A stretch of DNA of 64,000 nucleotides from Spisula solida. Lineage: Eukaryota; Mollusca; Bivalvia; Venerida; Mactridae. The notes under the pieces are model-generated. The model did not search any database, was not told the DNA's origin, and saw only the letters and a program-made list of their open reading frames with translations. The stretch spans positions 35,257,822 through 35,321,821 of the forward strand of contig OX365955.1 of NCBI GenBank assembly GCA_947247005.1, given 5' to 3'. The position numbers and the translations under genes are program-made. Below are positions 31,201-40,072 of the stretch, in pieces. How positions within the stretch are numbered: the stretch's first letter is position 1; every line of letters starts with the position of its first letter.

Positions 31201-32165
31201 CACGGAACAACACTGTTGTAATACTTAACACGGATCATTTTTAAACATGTACATTCTAGAACGAAACAATTTTGTTTTAATTAAACTTTCTTTCAATTGT
31301 CTAATGTTGTTTCCTTTACTCTTATACAGATATATCAACAAGACGTTTGGCATTATCTGATTTCACAAAACATCTTTTTGATAATTACGAAAAGAAAAAG
31401 TGGCGAAATAATGTGTTTTTCTATCATTACGAAATCTATAGGTTGCCGAATATAAATGCACCGGGTGTATTTAAAGGTATACACAATACCAATCTAAATA
31501 AGTTAAAATAAAACAAGAAAATATTGATTCCGTTTTGTGATCGGATTAAAATTGCAGCTGAACATATCTTTCAATGTACCGGTATTATGTGACGCGACTT
31601 CAAAGAATTATAATAATCTTCATTTCTTTTATAAAATATAGTATTTAACTTGTTTTGTCACGTAATTAAATGCATCATAGAGAGACATTTTCTGTTGCGA
31701 CTTTACCCTTAAATGTTTTGCTCTCTTGTTTTTCTGACTTCTGATTTAACGTAGTTGTAAGTCCCCAGCCGGTTTTTGACCGGAGGGGACTATTGGTTTG
31801 CCATCAATCCGTCAGTTTTGGTTCTGACGGGAATTGTGGTTGCTATGGCAATATACACATTGAAAATGGCATTAAACCGGTAAGGAACTTCTGTATTGCT
31901 TGCAAGTCTTAATGACTTATTCATTACGTCATATTTCGATTTGTTCAATAACGTCATTTTACTAATTGAAAGTAGGTCATCCGACTATACGGGCTTTTAA
32001 CGTTTTAATACTGTTATATAACTTTTGAGACTAAAGAGTGCTATGCAGTTCAGCAGTTTTACTATTATTATTGAATTACTAATAGTGTAAAACTTGAAAC
32101 AGCAAATAATTAAATAACACATATGCATCACAAACCATAGACTCGGTGTAGACAGCATGTTGAGC
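31201..32165. other. no gene; short dispersed repeat fragment
   Basis: At 31757-31790 'AGTCCCCAGCCGGTTTTTGA' followed by CCGGAGGGGACT forms an imperfect hairpin and leads into 'TTGGTTTGCCATCAATCCGTC'. I recall this as an invertebrate repeat end. Nothing else identified. Confidence 0.4.
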
Positions 32166-33396
32166 TCTTTTTAGCTCACCTGTCACAAAGTGACAGAGTG
32201 AGCTTTTGTGATCACTCGTCGTCCGTCCGTCAACAATTGGGTTGTGTCCTCTCTAGAGGTCACAATTTTGGCCTAATCTTTACGAAACTTGGTCACAATG
32301 ATCATCTCAACAAAATCTAGGTCAAGTTCGATTTTGGGTCATCTGGGATCAAAAACGAGGTCACACTGTCAATTATATAAAACTCACAATGTCAATTGAC
32401 ATTTTCCTGAGAATCGTGGGTTCAAACCCCACTGGAACGTGTTTAGGTATTTTCTTGTCTTTATAGCATGTATTTGTACAGTAACATGGCGGAAAATATT
32501 TTTTCCAAAATATGTTGTTTAAATTATAGGTCAAATCATAGAAAAACCTTGTGTAGTCACCAGAGGTTACAATTTCAACTTAATCTTTATGAAACTTTGT
32601 TACGATGATCATGTCAACAAAATATAGGTCAAGTTCGATTTTGGGTCATCTGGGGTAAAAAACAAGGTCACCATGTCAATTGACATTTTCCTGAGGGTCG
32701 TGGGTTCAAACCCCACTGGGAACATAATATTTATTTTTTATTTTTAAAGTGTTTAGGTAATGGTTTGTCTTTAAAGTATGTATTTGTACGTACATTTATA
32801 TGGAGGCAATTAAATTATAGGTCAGATCATAGAAAAACCTTGTGTAATCACCAGAGGTCACAATTTCAACTTAATCTTTATGAAACTTTGTTACGATGAT
32901 CATGTCAACAAAATATAGGTCAAGTTCGATTTTGGGTCATCTGGGGTAAAAAACAAGGTCACCATGTCAATTGACATTTTCCTGAGGGTCGTGGGTTCAA
33001 ACCCCACTGGGAACATAATATTTATTTTTTATTTTTAAAGTGTTTAGGTAATGGTTTGTCTTTAAAGTATGTATTTGTACGTACATTTATATGGAGGCAA
33101 TTAAATTATAGGTCAGATCATAGAAAAACCTTGTGTAATCACCAGAGGTCACAATTTCAACTTAATATTTATGAAATTTGGTCCTAATGATCATCTCAGC
33201 ACAATCTAGGTTAAGTTTGATATTAATTAAGTCATCTGGGGTCAAAAGCTAGGTCACATGGTCAAATCATAAAAAAACTTGCAATAGAGGCTGAATTTTC
33301 TTAAATTTTATTCAGAAAATGTGTAGGGTCACCATAGGGGTGTGCATGCACTAGTACGACAGGTGAGCGACCTAGGGCCCTTTGGGCCCTCTTGTA
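32166..33396 (+). mobile_element. HINE/pearl-like AGGTCA-rich element, copy D (full length)
   Basis: Head: AGCTCACCTGTCAC, AAA, GTGACAGAGTGAGCT (5' hairpin), then CGTCCGTCCGTC. Middle: tandem AGGTCA-rich monomers with three T-arm-like blocks (32416-32432, 32700-32716, 32991-33007). Tail: 'GACAGGTGAGCGACCTAG', then GGGCCC-TTT-GGGCCC hairpin and TCTTGT. Head AGCTCACCTG and tail CAGGTGAGC are inverted to each other. This design (subterminal inverted repeats, tandem core, 3' hairpin) is what is known for Helentron-associated elements such as oyster pearl; the assignment is inference. No protein. Confidence 0.8.
32569..33167 (+). repeat. 291-bp tandem duplication inside HINE copy D
   Basis: From 'CAATTTCAACTTAATC' onward the sequence at 32569-32876 repeats at 32860-33167 without differences that I can detect, at an offset of 291 bp. 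The unit includes one T-arm-like block. Identity implies a recent duplication or conversion. Confidence 0.88.
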
Positions 33397-33399
33397 TTA

Positions 33400-33721
33400 A
33401 TATGCTTGTATTTATCCTCGCCACCGGAAATTCATTTGGGCGAGGCTCCCAGATGAGGTTAGTCACTTTAGTTTTTGGGGAATAATGCATGATGCAGAAG
33501 TTGCCCCAGTTCCAGAAGCATCACTGGTTCTTTTACATGCCGATAAAAAGCATCATACATGGGACCTCGCTTAACGTCTCGTCCGAAGGGCCAAAGTAAT
33601 TTTATTTATGTTCGGTGGGAAACCCTGAAAAGCATTTATGTTTTTGATCCGGCTTGAGTAGGGATCGAACCCATCATATAAGCAGTCATTAGCCCTTACC
33701 ACTAGACCACTTGTCCACCCT
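33400..33721 (-). mobile_element. tRNA-derived SINE (V/DeuSINE-like)
   Basis: On the minus strand the tRNA-like head (33721-33645) shows an A box TGGTCTAGTGGT (33709-33698) and a B box GGTTCGATCCC (33671-33661), spaced as in a tRNA promoter for RNA polymerase III. Downstream (lower coordinates) come 'GGGTTTCCCACCG', 'CGGACGAGACGTTAAGCGAG', 'GGTCCC' and 'GCATGTAAAAGAACC'. These resemble conserved central domains of metazoan SINE superfamilies; the exact domain name needs checking. The anticodon region does not fold well, so it is not a tRNA gene. Confidence 0.72.
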
Positions 33722-34299
33722 TGTTGAGCTCTTTAGTCGAAACCAATTTAAATACTTAAAGAGATGATTATGAACAACGCTTCATGGTATGAGATTTTGC
33801 AGATGGTGCCATAAGCAATGTGTGTATCACGGGTCTCTGTAAAGCATATCTTGCGTGACAAATAGTTTGCACTTTCAGTTACACACAAGTTTAGACAGCT
33901 CAAATACGATTTATCTTTGGTTTGATCTAGTTTTCTATAGTATTTTATCCGAGATGGCCAAGTTTCAATTTTGAAGAATATCATTTCATTTGATTACAAA
34001 TACCAGAGACATCTTACTGTATCCCTGTTTCTAAAAATAACCCTTGTGCACAGTGATAATATGACCGATTTGTGCAGCACCACGAATATATACATTTGTA
34101 CATATAACATAACATTGTTTATTTTTTGTACAGAAAAAAACACAACTGATTCTAGTCCTATCAATTAATTCAGACCAGTTTCGATCCCAATCTTCTTCTC
34201 TCTTCGACATGTATTTTCGAAGAGTAAATGAGAACAATTATTAGCCGACTGGAAGCAAGTTAAAATGGAACAAAAATACTAAACTAAGAAAAGTACCAT
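33722..34299. other. no gene seen
   Basis: Short overlapping open frames on both strands without known content. No repeat unit recognised. Confidence 0.4.
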
Positions 34300-34440
34300 T
34301 TCAATAATTTTGTCATTTCTTGCAGAAATCGCTTTAAAATACCAATACAGTATTCATTAGTCACAGTTTTCAATGAAAATCAATTTCCGCGTACAATAAA
34401 GCACAAACACCTGAACATGGTATAATAGTTTGTCTTTAAA
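34300..34440 (-). repeat. inverted dispersed repeat, partner at 31060-31200
   Basis: Reverse complement of 31060-31200 with scattered changes (for example 'TATTGGTATTTTAAAGCGAT' against 'TATTGGTAATTTGAAGCGAT'). Confidence 0.6.
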
Positions 34441-34624
34441 CACACATTTTGTGTAGTTTGTCTAGATATATTGACAAAATACACACTATCCAAATAATAA
34501 GATTTCTGTCAAGTACCATTTTAGTCACGTGATTCCCCACACTGCCTTTGTTAATTTCATTATATGAGAATATAAAGCACCATAAACACCTTACACAGGG
34601 TAGGAAGACTATGTCTGGGTGCTG

Positions 34625-35005
34625 CATCTCCTACAGTGACTGTGAAGGCCTATTCGTGTCCGACACTCTCTTTGGCAGCCGATGCTTACGAATACTGAGT
34701 CTGTGTTCTGTGATGTGGCTTTTCTCCTAGCTCTCTTTACCCCTCAGTCCTGCCATCTGTCATTTTCAGAAATTTTCACTTATTCCTTGTCTCCAACTTG
34801 TCCTATCTTGGGCCAGGTCCTCCCATTTTTCAGTGTTGATGTGAGTGCTCTGCAGGTCTCGCTTGCACGTGTCTTTGAACCACAGAAAGGGACGACCTTG
34901 TAGACGGGATCCTTGTTGGCCGTATAAGAGGTCTTTTGGAATTCTACCCTTTTCATACGGCTCACATGACCGAGACAAAGAAGAAGTCTTACAGAGAGCA
35001 CGGAG
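34625..35005 (-). pseudogene. C-terminal fragment of RTE-like retrotransposon protein
   Basis: On the minus strand 'LLCLGHVSRM' in one frame is followed in another by 'GRIPKDLLYGQQGSRLQGRP', 'FKDTCKRDLQSTHI' and 'WEDLAQDRTSWRQGI'. Farther down comes 'CQRECRTRIGLHSHCRRC', a C-terminal zinc-finger-like end. This order is characteristic of the C-terminus of non-LTR (RTE-like) endonuclease/RT polyproteins common in invertebrates. It has at least two frame changes and no upstream RT domain. Confidence 0.72.
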
Positions 35006-36227
35006 TAGATAAAAAGTGGAATTCATCCTCTAGGACATTCTCTCTCATCGTATGGAATTTTATGTGGCATGTACCATCTTCCGGCCTCTACCTTTATTCT
35101 ATACCTGTTATTATCTTAGTTATGACTGAAAGTTAAACCTACAGCATGATTTATAGGTTCTTGTCCTTGTCGGGTTTCTACTTTGTTAATCCAAATTTTT
35201 ACTCTTTGTTTAGAATTAGACAGAAATATTTTATTGTTACTGACATTCTGATCAATCCATACCTCTGAAAACCCTATTTAAGTATCTAACACTGGTTTAA
35301 CGGATTTTGCCTAAGACGTTTTACGAGAGGTGATCCAGAATTACGAATTTAGGTATGATATGAAAGTTACACAAAAGTGACTTCTATCTATTATTGACAT
35401 AAATTACAAAACATATTTAAAAAGACACCTTTGCATAAACAGTTATACGCTGCCATAGCAACACATAAATGCTTTCGCGGATCAACACAGTTTTTTGGGA
35501 GGCGATAGCCTGCCATTACTACCATTGCCCATTTCTTAATGCAACATGAACCGCCTTTAGGCTGCTATGTGAATCCGCATTCAAGTAGTTCCAGAAACAT
35601 TCCCAATACTGCTACATATGTTTCTTCAAATTTTTAAACTGATTTAATTCAATCAGCAACATTTGTTTATTCTAAGATCAACAATTATTGTGAAACTGTT
35701 CGTTAAATCGAAATTTTTGCAGATAATCACTCCGCCGGGTCGATATTGGACTTGTTTCATAATATGAAAACGACGTATTCATCAAATGTCCCGGCTGTAT
35801 AGCTATTTTTAGAAACTTCCGACCAGAGTCACGTGATGGTTTTATCAATGAATCGTAAATTGTCTGCGGAGTACTGTTATGCAATCATATGTTGTGGCTT
35901 TACTAGCCGCTTTGTATAGACTGTCTCACGCTGTGAGGGAAGTGATTACACGACGATACTGTAGAATCTGATAAATAGGCGCGTATTATTATTTTAAAGC
36001 CACTTTCGATAGACGCATTCAATACATGTATTCCATATAAATTAATATGCCCTTTTTACAATTATTTAGATACCCAACATGCCTATATAGTCACATATGC
36101 ATACTTTGACATTCAAGACAAGATCGACAGTAAGAAAACGAACATTAAACGTGTAAAGTCGGTTTAAGCTTTAGTAGCAGCAACCAGATCGCCTCCCATC
36201 TGAACTCTCAGTGCTTTGATTTTAGTT
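35006..36227. other. no gene; isolated mariner-like end
   Basis: 'TTTTACGAGAGGTGATCCAG' at about 35324 matches the left end of the mariner-like family at 10791. Nothing else recognised. A transposase could once have lain here, but no readable piece was found. Confidence 0.4.
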
Positions 36228-36352
36228 AACTTGTTACATTATTGCTGATTGTTACTGTGTTTCTTCATTTACAAATTCAGAAGTATGGGACCATGTTGTC
36301 TAATATCGTATCGACAACTGGGTGAATTTAAAGGTTAAATTCGGTATATTCG
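36228..36352 (+). repeat. internal fragment of mariner-like family
   Basis: 'CTTGTTACATTATTGCTGAT' through 'AAGGTTAAATTCGGTATA' matches 10968-11095 with scattered substitutions. Confidence 0.65.
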
Positions 36353-36405
36353 TCATGTTATGAACGTATGTGTTACTGATACCGTATAATAATTTACGTA
36401 AAACA

Positions 36406-36413
36406 TGACGTCA
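36406..36413. promoter_or_regulatory. CRE-like octamer TGACGTCA
   Basis: A perfect palindromic CREB/ATF-type octamer. No gene nearby, so a role is unsupported; a second one lies at 38191-38198. Confidence 0.2.
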
Positions 36414-36841
36414 CAAGATTTCATTTACTGTCGCATAACTATGCAGTTCTGTGTACAGCTAGAAGAAACCCAAACGCAGTCGAAAGAAATGTTGGAAAAA
36501 ATAAGTATAATATCTATTGTATCACGACCACTTGTTTTTAAAATGGCATTAACGTTTTAAAGAAGGTCTGTATGATGTGACAGACAATGGGTGTAGAGGT
36601 AATAACCCGACGTTGACCGAATCGGTGCTTACGTTGGTCAGAATCAACCATCCGTGGCATTAGTGGAAAAATCACAGGTAACTGTATCATTGATAATAAG
36701 TGCAAGTATATAAATTTTATGTTATATTAGAAAGGTGCATTTGTACTAAAGTGGTCAGATTTTCATGGTATTATGAACTATATTTTGCTTTTACTATCTT
36801 CATTACCTGCCGGCTGAATTGGTTTGCTCAGTGTGAAAAGT

Positions 36842-37265
36842 CCATGGAGGGTCACGTGACCTGGGTACTGTTTTATCAAAGCACTTACGAAATTCTTAAA
36901 GTTACGATAAAATTTAAACTCTTAATAATTAATTAACAACTGCAAATTGGTGATGGATATGGATTGCAGGAGTTCATTAACTGAATCAGTATTAGTATTG
37001 CTGCTCCATTGACCACACTTTAAAATTGTTACCAAATTATAAAGAATTTAAATTTGATCGTAAGTTTACGATTTCCGAAAGTCCTTTGATAAAACAGTAC
37101 CCTGTTCTCGATGGTTTACGATTTCAAAAAAAAAAGCATTTTGTAAGAATGTCGTGAACCAGACTAATTCCATTATTCCATGCGGATAACATCGGTCTTA
37201 GTCGCATTGCAATAGTTTATTTACCGAAGAAATCAGAACTGTCCGAAATTTCACTGTGAGCGCTA
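36842..37265. repeat. dispersed repeat carrying a MITE insertion, inverted partner at 47315-47510
   Basis: The left flank 'CCATGGAGGGTCACGTGAC' and the right flank 'TCGATGGTTTACGATTTC' through 'GACCAGACTAATTCCATTA'-like sequence are contiguous in the reverse complement of 47315-47510. In this copy they are separated by the MITE at 36861-37104. Confidence 0.8.
36861..37104. mobile_element. MITE family 2, complete copy
   Basis: 244 bp with inverted arms of about 70 bp. Left: CTGGGTACTGTTTTATCAAA, then 'TTACGATAAAATTTAAACTC'. Right, in reverse: CAGGGTACTGTTTTATCAAA, 'TTACGATCAAATTTAAATTC'. Non-coding. Its insertion is confirmed by the uninterrupted paralogous sequence at 47 kb. Partial relatives at 24355-24480 and 25951-26036. 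Confidence 0.85.
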
Positions 37266-37976
37266 GGCAATTGAGATCATGTATCTAAAAATTGCTTATA
37301 TATTGGCAGGATATGATGACAATTTCATGCGTAAATTATTAACTTCTTCTATATTGGTATAGTTAGGGGCGTGAAACAGTTCACAGGCAATTGACAACAC
37401 CACAATGATTAAAAGCAATATGAGCCATATGCGTAAGGGTATATTGGAAAGCCCTTTGTGGTCTTTTGTTTGCCATTAACTCGACTAACTGTGGATTTCG
37501 ACAGAGATACAATTTAAAACATAAAAACTCGGTGTACTGTCAAGTGTCTAGGCTGTGTATTTCCGCAGAGTGAGGCTAAAAGTTAACTCCTCAACATTTC
37601 AAATGTCTGAATAATTGAACAAAAAAAATGGTATCACAGTAGGCCTACGGTCCTGTAATCGAATCATGCAGTATCATCAAGTAGTGAATAACGCAAGCTT
37701 TTATAACTTGATATAATTTTTTTCATGAAATTCCATTATGAAAAATAATTAGGAGATTAAATATCGCCCATGAGAAAATAAAACACTTAAAACAGCGATT
37801 CGTCATTGGGTCGCGAAAATGTGTTACAAAGGCGATATAAACAAAAATATTAAAGCTTCCTCTCTTTTTCGAATTTATTTACCTGCAGAAGTGATTTCTA
37901 CATCTTAGAATGTTGTCTCAATAGAAAAAACTTCATAGATATAGAGGATATTACATGAGTGTCTTTTCATATTAAA
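37266..37976. other. no gene seen
   Basis: AT-rich, without supported features. Confidence 0.4.
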
Positions 37977-38058
37977 TTTATTAAACGAGTTGAATTAAAT
38001 AATAAAATGCGAGGCTCTGCCGAGCATTTTATCGATTTTATTCAACGAGTTTAATAAA
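37977..38058. repeat. 82-bp long hairpin
   Basis: TTTATTAAACGAGTTGAATT through AATAAAATGC is mirrored by GCATTTTATCG through CAACGAGTTTAATAAA around GAGGCTCTGCCGA. The stem is about 34 bp with a few mismatches. Confidence 0.8.
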
Positions 38059-38699
38059 TCCAATGTGGAAAATCACAAATGTAATGTTCTTTTTATCATA
38101 TGTTAGCCATTTCTGGCCGAAACATAAAAATAGCTACTTATTTTCACTATAATAAACGCGCAACTTTGACGACGTCGCCTATGCTTTGAGTGACGTCACG
38201 TCAAAGCTTTATTACACTAGTGTATTATCAAAAATAAATAATGGCCTTATTACGCTGCCGCGACGTCAAACATATGATAAATCTCATTATTCGTTATTTC
38301 GTCTGCCGGTCGCAGTTAATCATGGGCAACGCCATTGAAACGGTGTAGTACAGAACGTTCGCGGTCGTTCAGTAAGCCCGCTCGATCGGAAAACTTCTTT
38401 GGCCGAGCGTTCTTTGTTACTGAACGCAAGGCAGGTGTCTGCAGCTGTTACAAGCAAAGCGCTTCCCGGTCAATGATAAATATAGTGGACAATGGCGTAC
38501 ACGTCAGGGAGATGGCAACATGTGTGCGCATGCGCGAAGAAGAAAGTCGCGGAAATTTTAAAGAATATATTTTCTAATAATATAACTATTTAAGTGTGTT
38601 TGGAAAGTATTATCAACCAAAATTAACTTGAATTAAGGCATTTATTCAATTTGTTATTTGTTTGTACACCGATCCAGTGATGATGTGGTAGTTATCAAC
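38059..38699. other. CpG-richer stretch upstream of non-LTR element
   Basis: It holds a perfect TGACGTCA (38191-38198) within a larger imperfect palindrome (CTTTGACG...CGTCAAAG). It also has inverted words ATCATATGTT/AACATATGAT around 38095 and 38270, and a GC-richer segment at 38330-38540. The latter may be the 5' UTR of the element that follows. An 80-codon open frame there is not recognised. Confidence 0.4.
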
Positions 38700-38734
38700 A
38701 AATTAGCGGGTCGGTCACCAGGGTAAACTAAGGA

Positions 38735-39466
38735 ATGTCAAAATCCAAGATGGCGGACATCGTGAAAACGTCAATAACATTGGCGTTCTTGGCGCTGATC
38801 TTTGTAGTCAACAACAGTTACCAGCCTGCAAGTACATATCCATTTGTGCGTTATTCACTTCCCACACCAGTTTTATTGCTCATAAACTGTGCTCCCTCGC
38901 TTATACATCTCAAAAGAACGAGTAACATCGTACGGCCAGTACTGACAGTTGTGTCACCACTAAAACTGTTTCTACTTTCACTTATGCTATCCGGTGACAT
39001 AACACTAAATCCAGGCCCAGCTAGTATTTATCCTTGTGGATTCTGTGAAGACCCTGTTACATGGTCCCACAACAGAGCCATATGTTTTTTTGTTGAGTGT
39101 AGCATCTGGTACCATTCACAGTGTATTGAAAATAGTGCGAACAACATCAGCCTATTACAACATGAAAATGTGTCATGGATATGTGCAAAATGCAGCACGC
39201 AGAACATTAGCAGTTTTACATATCATTCCTTTGAACTTGAAATTTCAAACCAGTTCAGTATTCTCAGTGGCGTATCTACTATCCCATCAATAGACTCGTC
39301 ATTCAGCCCTACGGCATTCAGCAGCCCTAAACAACGTAGGCTACTATCCTCCACTACAAGTGAACCAAGTTCCGTAAAAACTACACAGACACGTAAGCGT
39401 AACCTTCGTGTCTTAATCACAAATTGTCAAAGTATTCGGAACAAAAGGACACAAATATTCAGCTGA
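38735..39466 (+). pseudogene. N-terminal protein of non-LTR element: hydrophobic leader, 2A-like motif, PHD finger, start of endonuclease
   Basis: 243 codons from ATG 38735, chosen because it is the first in frame before the hydrophobic leader (residues about 11-25). Residues 88-95 read DITLNPGP, close to the 2A consensus D-(V/I)-E-x-N-P-G-P but with Thr for Glu. Cys101, 104, 117, 122, His127, Cys130, 150 and 153 give a C4HC3 PHD-finger pattern. A Ser-rich linker leads to 'RVLITNCQSIRNKR', the start of the endonuclease, where the frame is lost. 2A-like peptides near the N-terminus are known in some APE-type elements, where they can separate products or act in targeting; activity here is untested. 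Confidence 0.8.
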
Positions 39467-40072
39467 ATATTTAAAACCTGACATAATTATCGGATCTGAA
39501 TCATGGCTAACAACTGATATCAAAAACGCCGAAATTTTTCCAGAAGGTTTCCAAACAAACGTACATAGGAAAGACAGAAATAAAAACGGAGGCGGAGTAT
39601 TCATAGCAGTGAATGACCAATTTGAAACTTGGTCAGTTGACAATAGTGACTCAGAGTGTGAAATAATATGGACTGAGGTGCAAACAAATGAGAAGAACAT
39701 TGTTGTAGGGTCATACTACAGACCACCAAATGCAAGCATTAGTGCACTAGTGAAACTGAATGAATCTATATCTAAGGTTAAAGAACAGTGTAGGGAGAAG
39801 ATCCTCATAATAGCGGGGGATTTCAACCTTCCACACTTGGATTGGAACACGTTAGCAGTAAAGTCGGGCTGCAGCCAAAACAACCAGCACCAATACATGT
39901 TATATGCCAAGAACATGGACTCGAACAGATGCAAATGAACCCAACAAGACAAGATAACAATCTAGACCTCTACTTCACATCTCATCCTAGTTTAGTGAAA
40001 AAATGTGACACCGTGCCAGGTATTTCTGATCATGACATGGTTAATGTGGATTCTGACATTAAACCGATATAA
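39444..40072 (+). pseudogene. APE endonuclease of non-LTR element (broken)
   Basis: Continues the endonuclease in a new frame: 'KPDIIIGSESWL' (catalytic Glu), 'GGGVFIAVND', 'VGSYYRPPNAS', 'ILIIAGDFNLPHLDW' (GDFN). After another frameshift near 39900 it gives 'NNLDLYFTSHPSL' and 'GISDHDMVNVD' (SDH). All main catalytic blocks are present but split over frames. Confidence 0.85.

Noticed and set aside
33645..33721. tRNA gene
   Set aside because: A and B boxes are present, but the acceptor and anticodon arms do not pair well and a SINE body follows.
36406..36413. CRE site controlling a gene
   Set aside because: A single octamer with no gene nearby; listed with low confidence only.
38335..38577. 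80-codon open frame before the PHD-containing element, considered as ORF1
   Set aside because: No nucleic-acid-binding motif or coiled coil, and composition looks like CpG-rich 5' flank.
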